Below, piece by piece: positions 25,991-33,270 of a DNA stretch of 33,270 nt. Made by a program: the position numbers and the translations under genes. The notes beneath the pieces are model-generated. The model searched no databases. It was not told the DNA's origin and saw only the letters and a program-made list of their open reading frames with translations. Within the stretch, counting starts at the first letter, position 1. Every line of letters begins with the position of its first letter. The DNA lies in the NCBI GenBank assembly GCA_016285055.1, contig JAEEPZ010000036.1, positions 1 to 33,270 of the forward strand. The letters run 5' to 3'. Origin of the DNA: Prevotella sp. (GTDB taxonomy: Bacteria > Bacteroidota > Bacteroidia > Bacteroidales > Bacteroidaceae).

Positions 25991-26336
25991 TGCCGGTCAG
26001 GGTCTGGGGTGTAGGGTCGTCGTCGCTGAGAACGAAGACGTCCTCGTCGTCCATCTTCATGAAATGTTGCTCACGGGCCACACGCTCCACCGCCTTCATG
26101 TCGGTCTGCATGAGGTAGATCTGCTCCAGGTTGGCCTTCGTCAAGGCTCTGTGCTGGGCTATCTCGGCCTTCAGCTCGTTCATGTGGCTCTGGTATTTCA
26201 TGTGCCCAACGATGCTGTTGTCGCCGACAAAGCCGACGAGGAGCACGCCTAAGGCAATCACTACCAAGTATTTGTTCACATGAAGGATGGTCTTCGCCAC
26301 CTTCTTCGATTTCTGTATAAATTCTTTTTTGTCCAT
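25974..26336 (-). CDS. FtsB/DivIC-like septum formation protein
   Basis: The 120-residue bitopic protein has a short basic cytoplasmic part, one membrane helix (about 22-41, KYLVVIALGVLLVGFVG) and a coiled coil (MNELKAEIAQHRALTKANLE). It closes with the typical ERVAREQHFMKMDDEDVFVL segment (G/A-R-E-x-x-x-M-x-x-x-D/E pattern). Members of this family link FtsQ and FtsL in the divisome. It lies 42 bp after dnaX and overlaps the next gene. The identification rests on architecture and the C-terminal motif. Confidence 0.85.
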   Translation of the reverse strand: MDKKEFIQKSKKVAKTILHVNKYLVVIALGVLLVGFVGDNSIVGHMKYQSHMNELKAEIAQHRALTKANLEQIYLMQTDMKAVERVAREQHFMKMDDEDVFVLSDDDPTPQTLTGNETVE

Positions 26337-26378
26337 TTTTCAATATTCTATCTTCAACAACCGTCCACCCCCACCCTC

Positions 26379-28172
26379 TCAGGCCAATTCCAAATCGAAG
26401 GCCACACGCAGTTTCTCCACGGAAGGATTCTGCTGGCTCATCGACTCAAACTGCTCGCGTCGGGTCAGCACCTTTGCCTGCTCCTGCTGCTCGGCCACGC
26501 GCATGGTCAGCGTGATGGCGCTGTTGTGCAGGTATATCTGCAGGGTCTTCACGATGCTGCCCTTGATGGTGTCCATCTCTGCCTTGATAATCTCGTTGGG
26601 CACCATCACCTCCACGGCGGGCATCGCGGTGATGGCGGGGTTCATGTTCTTCATTCTGGCAGCGATGCCGCTGAGTCGCTGCGGCATGCGGTTGCACATC
26701 GACATCCACTGCAGCTCCAGGTCTTCCTGCGTAAAGGTCTGCTGCTCGGGCTGTTTCTTGTCGTCATTGCCCATCGTGCCGGGCAGAATCTGCATCTTGC
26801 GGGGATGGCTCTGCTCACGCAGGTTGCTCCACGACGAGGTGATGCCCGACAGGCGCAGACGGGCTCCCTGTCCGGCCGTTTTGTTCTCTTGTGGGGCAGC
26901 AATCTGGCTGTCAGGCTGCGCTGCGCTCTCTGGTTTCACAGCCGCGGCTACCTGCGGGGCCGACTTCACTTCGGGCTGTGGCGACGGCTGCCCCTCCTTC
27001 TTCTGTACAGGGGTGGCCATCAGTTTCTTAAACAGGTTTTTCAGTCTCTTGGGCTGACGCCCACTGCCGAAGCCGTCGTCGGGCTGGGTGATCTGCGCTA
27101 TCTCGATGAGTGTCAGCTCCACCAGCAGACGCTTGTTCGACGATGCCCGGTAGCTCATGTCGCACTGGTTCATCAGCCGCAGTGCCTGATAGAGGAAACG
27201 GGTGTCGGCTTTCTTTGCCTGCGCCTGATAGCGCACGCTCTGCTGCTCGCTCACCTCCAGCAGGGGCAGTGTCTGCGGGTCCTTAGCCATCAGCACGTTG
27301 CGCACGTGCTTGGCCAGACCCTGTATGAGCAGGCCGCCGTCGAAGCCTTTGCCGACGATGTCGTTGAGCAGCACCATCAGCTGCGTTACATTATTATTAA
27401 TAGAGAGGTCGACGATTTGGAAGTAATAGTCGGCATCGAGCACGTTCAGGTCTTCTATCACCTTCTTGTAGGTGATGTTGCCCTGGCAGAACGACGCCGC
27501 CTGGTCGAAGATACTCAGTGCGTCGCGCATACCGCCATCGGCTTTCTCGGCGATGACGGCCAGCGCCTCTTCCTCATATTGTATTCCCTCCTTCTCGGCC
27601 ACGCTTTTCAGATGGGCGATGGTGTTCTGCACGGTCATGCGCTCGAAGTCGTAGATCTGGCAGCGGCTCAGGATGGTGGGCAGTATCTTGTGCTTCTCCG
27701 TGGTGGCGAGGATGAAGATGACGTGTGCGGGCGGTTCCTCCAGGGTTTTCAGGAAGGCGTTGAAGGCGGCCGTCGACAGCATGTGCACCTCGTCGATGAT
27801 AAAGACTTTGTATTTCCCCACTTGCGGCGGTATGCGCGTCTGCTCCATCAGCGTCTTGATGTGCTCCACCGAGTTGTTCGACGCAGCGTCAAGCTCGAAG
27901 ATGTTCAGCGACCGCTGCTCGTTGAAGCTCTGACAGCTCTCGCACTCGCCGCAGGCCTCACCGTCGGCCGTGGGATTCTGACAGTTGATGGCCTTGGCAA
28001 AGATGCGGGCGCAGGTGGTCTTGCCTACGCCACGAGGACCGCAGAACAGATAGGCATGGGCCAGCTTGCCGCTCTTCACAGCGTTCTTCAGCGTGGTGGT
28101 CAGCGCAGACTGACCTACCACCGTGTCAAACGACATGGGGCGGTATTTTCGGGCCGATACGATATATTCCAT
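26379..28172 (-). CDS. dnaX: DNA polymerase III subunit gamma/tau
   Basis: The 597-residue clamp-loader ATPase carries Walker A GPRGVGKT (45-52), the four-cysteine zinc module (Cys64, Cys74, Cys77, Cys80), Walker B IIDEVHML (126-132) and sensor 1 in IFILATTE. The collar domain follows (to about residue 370). A low-complexity linker (QKKEGQPSPQPEVKSAPQVA) then leads to a tau-type C-terminus that would contact the polymerase. I saw no convincing slippery heptamer for a shorter gamma form. A perfect Bacteroidota promoter lies just upstream. First gene of the dnaX unit. Confidence 0.95.
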   Translation of the reverse strand: MEYIVSARKYRPMSFDTVVGQSALTTTLKNAVKSGKLAHAYLFCGPRGVGKTTCARIFAKAINCQNPTADGEACGECESCQSFNEQRSLNIFELDAASNNSVEHIKTLMEQTRIPPQVGKYKVFIIDEVHMLSTAAFNAFLKTLEEPPAHVIFILATTEKHKILPTILSRCQIYDFERMTVQNTIAHLKSVAEKEGIQYEEEALAVIAEKADGGMRDALSIFDQAASFCQGNITYKKVIEDLNVLDADYYFQIVDLSINNNVTQLMVLLNDIVGKGFDGGLLIQGLAKHVRNVLMAKDPQTLPLLEVSEQQSVRYQAQAKKADTRFLYQALRLMNQCDMSYRASSNKRLLVELTLIEIAQITQPDDGFGSGRQPKRLKNLFKKLMATPVQKKEGQPSPQPEVKSAPQVAAAVKPESAAQPDSQIAAPQENKTAGQGARLRLSGITSSWSNLREQSHPRKMQILPGTMGNDDKKQPEQQTFTQEDLELQWMSMCNRMPQRLSGIAARMKNMNPAITAMPAVEVMVPNEIIKAEMDTIKGSIVKTLQIYLHNSAITLTMRVAEQQEQAKVLTRREQFESMSQQNPSVEKLRVAFDLELA

Positions 28173-28194
28173 AGCTGTGTGATTGTTACAGACG

Positions 28195-28226
28195 GCAAAA
28201 TTACAAAAGAAAAAACGAAATACAAA
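28195..28226 (-). promoter_or_regulatory. Bacteroidota-type promoter of dnaX
   Basis: The minus strand has TTTG (28226-28223), exactly 19 nt, then TAATTTTGC (28203-28195). It is 23 bp before the dnaX ATG. Confidence 0.85.
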
Positions 28227-28257
28227 GGAAAAATGATGTTTTTTCTAAAAAAATGAT

Positions 28258-28265
28258 TACCTTTG
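28258..28265 (+). promoter_or_regulatory. Candidate -7 box of clpC
   Basis: TACCTTTG fits TAnnTTTG. The transcript would start near 28272, downstream of the ATG at 28253. This supports translation from the ATG at 28310. The -33 element is not clear. Confidence 0.5.
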
Positions 28266-28309
28266 GCACGCCATTTGCAAACTTAGAGACAAAGTATAGT
28301 GCAAAACAG

Positions 28310-30913
<2,604 letters not shown>

Positions 30914-31070
30914 ATTTTGAGAAAACAATGAGAAAGAATTAGAAAGAATTTATTCCAACAATGAGGAAGAATTATTCTTTCTAATTCTTGAATGTAATTA
31001 TTTCTAATTCTTTCTAATTTCTTTCCAAATAAATAAAGACATTCCTTTCATCATTCTAAAGACTGACAAA
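30914..31070. other. AT-rich spacer with AGAAAGAATT repeats between clpC and phoH
   Basis: AGAAAGAATT occurs twice in tandem (30931-30950). Inverted copies lie at 30974-30988 and about 31002-31020. The arms 30935-30949 and 30974-30988 pair perfectly over 15 bp. No T-run follows the hairpin, so it is not a standard terminator. It is the only strongly AT-rich stretch in this gene cluster. Confidence 0.6.
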
Positions 31071-32021
31071 TTGACAGAGAAACACATTGTCTTAGAAGAC
31101 ATCGACCCCGTCGTATTTTACGGCGTGGGCAACGCACACCTGCAGATGCTCAAGGCGCTGTACCCCAAGCTTCGCATCGTGGCGCGCGACAACGTTGTGC
31201 GTGTCTTGGGCGACGAGGCACAGCTCGCAGCCTTCGAAGAGAGCGTAGAGCGCATGCGCCAGCACGTGCTGAAGTTCAACGCACTGAAGGAGGAGGACAT
31301 CCTCGACATCACACGAGGCAAACGGCTCAACGACGACGTGCCCGACGACGTCGTCTGCTACACCACCAACGGACGGCCCATCAAGGCACGGTCGGCCAAC
31401 CAGCAGCACCTCATCGATGCCTACCATGACAATGACATGGTGTTCGCGGTAGGACCGGCGGGAACAGGCAAGACCTACCTGTCCATCGCGCTGGCTGTCA
31501 AGGCACTGAAGGAGAAGACGGCCAAGAAAATCATCCTCTCGCGACCGGCTGTAGAGGCGGGCGAGAAGCTGGGATTCCTGCCCGGCGACATGAAGGACAA
31601 GATTGACCCCTACCTGCAGCCGCTCTACGATGCGCTGGAGGACATGCTGCCGCAGGTGAAGCTGCAGGACATGATGGAGAAGCACGTCATACAGATAGCG
31701 CCGCTGGCCTTTATGCGCGGCCGCACGCTGAGCGATGCTGTCGTCATTCTCGACGAGGCGCAGAACACCACGCCGGCGCAGATACGTATGTTCCTCACAC
31801 GCATGGGATGGAACACGAAGATGATCATCACCGGCGACACCTCGCAGATAGACCTCCCGCGCTCGCAGAAGAGCGGCCTCATCGAGGCGCTCCACATCCT
31901 CACCGGCATTGAGGGCATCGGCGTCGTCAACCTCACCCAGAAGGACATCGTCCGCCACAAGCTCGTCACCCGCATCGTCAACGCCTACGAGGACTTCGAC
32001 CGAGAGCGCCAAGCCGATTGA
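31071..32021 (+). CDS. phoH: PhoH-family ATPase
   Basis: The 316-residue cytoplasmic P-loop protein has an N-terminal KH-like segment and Walker A GPAGTGKT (128-135). FLPGDMKDKIDPYLQPLYDA and the Walker B region VILDEAQNTTPAQIRMFLTR complete the PhoH signature. The family is linked to RNA metabolism and ribosome maturation, although its exact reaction is unsettled. A TTG start is used here: TEKHIVLEDIDPVVFYGVG aligns with the beginning of Bacteroidota homologues, and no ATG occurs before residue 25. kdsB follows after 52 bp. Confidence 0.9.
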   Translation: MTEKHIVLEDIDPVVFYGVGNAHLQMLKALYPKLRIVARDNVVRVLGDEAQLAAFEESVERMRQHVLKFNALKEEDILDITRGKRLNDDVPDDVVCYTTNGRPIKARSANQQHLIDAYHDNDMVFAVGPAGTGKTYLSIALAVKALKEKTAKKIILSRPAVEAGEKLGFLPGDMKDKIDPYLQPLYDALEDMLPQVKLQDMMEKHVIQIAPLAFMRGRTLSDAVVILDEAQNTTPAQIRMFLTRMGWNTKMIITGDTSQIDLPRSQKSGLIEALHILTGIEGIGVVNLTQKDIVRHKLVTRIVNAYEDFDRERQAD

Positions 32022-32073
32022 GTGCCAAGCCGTGATTGCCGACAATGATTTTGCACACCAATCATCAACAACC

Positions 32074-32844
32074 ATGAAATTTATAGCTATTATCCCTGCG
32101 CGCTACGCATCGACGCGCTTCCCAGGCAAGCCGCTGGCCATGTTGGGCGGTAAAGCCGTGATACAGAGAGTTTACGAACAGGTGGCCAAGGCGCTCAACT
32201 CACCCCTCACCTCCCCCACCCTGCCAGTTTATGTAGCCACCGACGACGAGCGCATCTTTGCCGCTGTTGAGGCCTTCGGCGGCAAGGCAGTGATGACGCG
32301 CGCCGACCACCAGAGCGGCACCGACCGCATAGAGGAGGCGGCAGAGAAGATTGGCACCGACGCCGACGTCATCATCAATGTGCAGGGTGACGAGCCTTTT
32401 GTGCAGTCGTCGCAGATAGAGACGCTGATGCACCTCTTCGACGATGCCGAGACGCAGATAGGCACCATAGGCAAGCCTTTTGACACAATGGAGGCTGTGC
32501 TGAACCCCAACTCGCCGAAGATTGTCTGCGATGTGCGTGGCTATGCTCTCTACTTCAGCCGCTCGGTCATTCCCTTCATCCGTGGCAAGGAGCAGGGGAC
32601 GTGGCTGGAGCATTTCCCCTTTGTCAAGCACTTAGGTCTCTACGCCTACCGTCGCGACGTACTGGCGCAGATCACGCAGCTGCCCCAGAGCATTCTGGAA
32701 CGGGCGGAGAGTCTCGAGCAGTTGCGCTGGCTGCAGAACGGTTACCGCATCAAAGTGGGTCTCACCGATGTAGAGACCGTCGGCATCGACACGCCCGAAG
32801 ACCTGGCCCGTGCCGAGGCGTTCCTCCAGGCTTCAGGCTTGTGA
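32074..32844 (+). CDS. kdsB: 3-deoxy-manno-octulosonate cytidylyltransferase
   Basis: The 256-residue enzyme activates Kdo with CTP to CMP-Kdo for lipopolysaccharide inner core synthesis. Typical motifs are IIPARYASTRFPGKPL (6-21), YVATDDERI, DHQSGTDRIEEA, VNVQGDEPFV, HLGLYAYRRD and VETVGIDTPEDL. I chose the ATG at 32074, where the family homology begins, although the frame stays open upstream. Residues 41-50 (LNSPLTSPTL) sit in the loop before the YVATDD strand, and are not usual there. They are coded by four decayed heptamers. Confidence 0.95.
   Translation: MKFIAIIPARYASTRFPGKPLAMLGGKAVIQRVYEQVAKALNSPLTSPTLPVYVATDDERIFAAVEAFGGKAVMTRADHQSGTDRIEEAAEKIGTDADVIINVQGDEPFVQSSQIETLMHLFDDAETQIGTIGKPFDTMEAVLNPNSPKIVCDVRGYALYFSRSVIPFIRGKEQGTWLEHFPFVKHLGLYAYRRDVLAQITQLPQSILERAESLEQLRWLQNGYRIKVGLTDVETVGIDTPEDLARAEAFLQASGL
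32195..32222 (+). repeat. Four decayed heptamers inside kdsB
   Basis: TCAACTC, ACCCCTC, ACCTCCC and CCACCCT keep the 7-nt rhythm and CT-rich composition of the sense-strand unit CTCAACT. They add about nine residues with the same L-N-S-P/T composition as the phosphopantetheinyl transferase insert. Confidence 0.5.
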
Positions 32845-32851
32845 CCAAAGA

Positions 32852-32990
32852 GTCCCGAAGGGACAACGGAAGACGATGGTGAGCACCAATCGTCCAGGCT
32901 GGGGCAACGCCCCTGAATAATGGTGAACGCCGCAAAAAGTCCCGAAGGGACGACGGAACAGCTGATCTGATTCCGTCGTCCCTTCGGGAC
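32852..32990. repeat. Second copy of the GTCCCGAAGGGAC element, one-sided
   Basis: GTCCCGAAGGGACAACGG, then AAGACGATGGTGAGCACCAAT and a GGGGCAACGCCCCTGAATAATGG block, then GTCCCGAAGGGACGACGG. This is about the same order and spacing as 21018-21122. Only the last module has an inverted partner (32971-32990), so the element is half the size of the copy at 21017. Confidence 0.85.
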
Positions 32991-32996
32991 TTTTTT
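32934..32996 (+). terminator. Terminator after kdsB, derived from the repeat element
   Basis: A perfect 25-bp stem (32934-32958 with 32971-32995), a 12-nt loop and six T. The stem begins AAAAAGTCCCGAAGG and the right arm ends CCTTCGGGACTTTTT. A-run and T-run on the two sides make it usable in both directions. Confidence 0.8.
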
Positions 32997-33043
32997 GTAC
33001 TGTGAGGTTGGAATCATACATAGTTTGGTTGCTAATTATGTCA

Positions 33044-33270
33044 GTTGATACCGCGAAGCGGCCTGAGAAAAAACAAATAAAAACCAGAAAAACAAATAAA
33101 AACAATTTGAGACAATAGCTCAATGCGCAGCCCTCCCCTCTTGAACCCTGCCCTTACGGGGAGGGGCTAGGGGTGGGGTCTGTAATATCAGTAACATCCT
33201 GTCAGCAAAGAAGGGGCAGCAAAGAAGGGGCAGCAAAGAAGGGGCAGCAAAGAAGGGGCAGCAAAGAAGG
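33044..33270. mobile_element. Composite direct repeat, copy B, with palindromic element copy 4 (cut by window end)
   Basis: Bases 33044-33134 match 20721-20811 with about one difference. The TAGCTCAATGCGCAGCC arm starts at 33116. Inside the arm the hairpin differs (TTGAACCCTGCCCTTACGGGG). AGGGGTGGGGTCTGTAATATCAGTAACAT-like sequence follows. The right arm is beyond the window. Confidence 0.8.
33203..33270. repeat. 14-nt tandem repeat in the element core
   Basis: Four perfect CAGCAAAGAAGGGG units (33203-33258) and twelve bases of a fifth run to the window end. The core at 20870-20911 has three units, the third altered. The number of units therefore differs between copies. Confidence 0.95.

Noticed and set aside
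26379..28172. Programmed frameshift in dnaX giving a short gamma form
   Set aside because: No A-rich slippery heptamer with a downstream hairpin was seen near the end of the ATPase and collar region.
26280..28256. Long plus-strand open frame opposite dnaX (658 codons)
   Set aside because: Antisense shadow. The minus strand has full DnaX motifs and a perfect promoter.
28253..28309. Start of clpC at the ATG at 28253
   Set aside because: The extra 19 residues have no family counterpart, and the -7 box at 28258-28265 lies after this ATG.
31909..32073. Upstream extension of the kdsB frame
   Set aside because: It overlaps the end of phoH in another frame. KdsB homology begins exactly at the ATG at 32074.

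Overview
The window is not one genome. Bases 1 to about 3010 read as a spirochaete, most likely Treponema. They have strong sigma70-type promoters, a Shine-Dalgarno site before efp, a Treponema-style elongation factor P and its lysylating enzyme EpmA, a tRNA-Val(GAC), and an orphan winged-helix response regulator. From about 3057 to the end the DNA reads as Bacteroidota, most likely a Prevotella-like member of Bacteroidales. It is visibly more GC-rich in coding regions, has Bacteroidota -33/-7 promoters (TTTG-N19-TAnnTTTGC), SusC/SusD genes and gldE. The switch falls between a spirochaete terminator (2974-3009) and the middle of a 5'-truncated GH127 gene. A chimeric metagenome contig is the simplest explanation.

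Layout of the Bacteroidota part. (a) 3057-11798, plus strand: a polysaccharide utilisation locus with the C-terminal end of a GH127 beta-L-arabinofuranosidase-like protein, SusC, SusD, a SusE-like lipoprotein and a GH43 arabinanase-like enzyme; together they suggest uptake and breakdown of arabinan or arabinose-containing glycans. (b) 12206-15548, minus: GH25 lysozyme, a single-pass acidic protein and peptidyl-dipeptidase Dcp. (c) 15659-16891, plus: clostripain-family (C11) lipoprotein peptidase. (d) 16931-20018, minus: unknown 187-residue protein, ssb, gldE and a phosphopantetheinyl transferase. (e) 20063-20482, minus: tRNA-Gly, Leu, Leu, Gly with a textbook Bacteroidota promoter. (f) 20483-21469: about 1 kb without genes, filled with palindromic repeats. 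(g) 21470-28172, minus: dnaX, an FtsB/DivIC-like protein and a small membrane protein, then a terminator and a second unit of DUF4369-like lipoprotein, pyrC, metallophosphoesterase and plsC. (h) 28310-32844, plus: clpC, phoH, kdsB, followed by more repeats to the window end.

The most striking signal is the repeat load and its entry into genes. A heptanucleotide (GTTGAGA; sense orientation CAACTCT) forms a 31-unit tract inside the phosphopantetheinyl transferase gene and the whole spacer up to the start codon of plsC. It appears as a variant (AGTTGAT) in both spacers of the sus operon, and as decayed remnants inside clpC and kdsB. A second family, GC-rich elements with long terminal inverted repeats, lies in three intergenic regions and also inside the reading frame of pyrC. 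A third is a symmetric GTCCCGAAGGGAC element. A fourth is a 22-nt array of perfect 17-nt palindromes. No transposase, phage gene or CRISPR array was seen. Nothing here is a clear new enzyme system; the novel candidate is in-frame colonisation of essential genes by simple and palindromic repeats.
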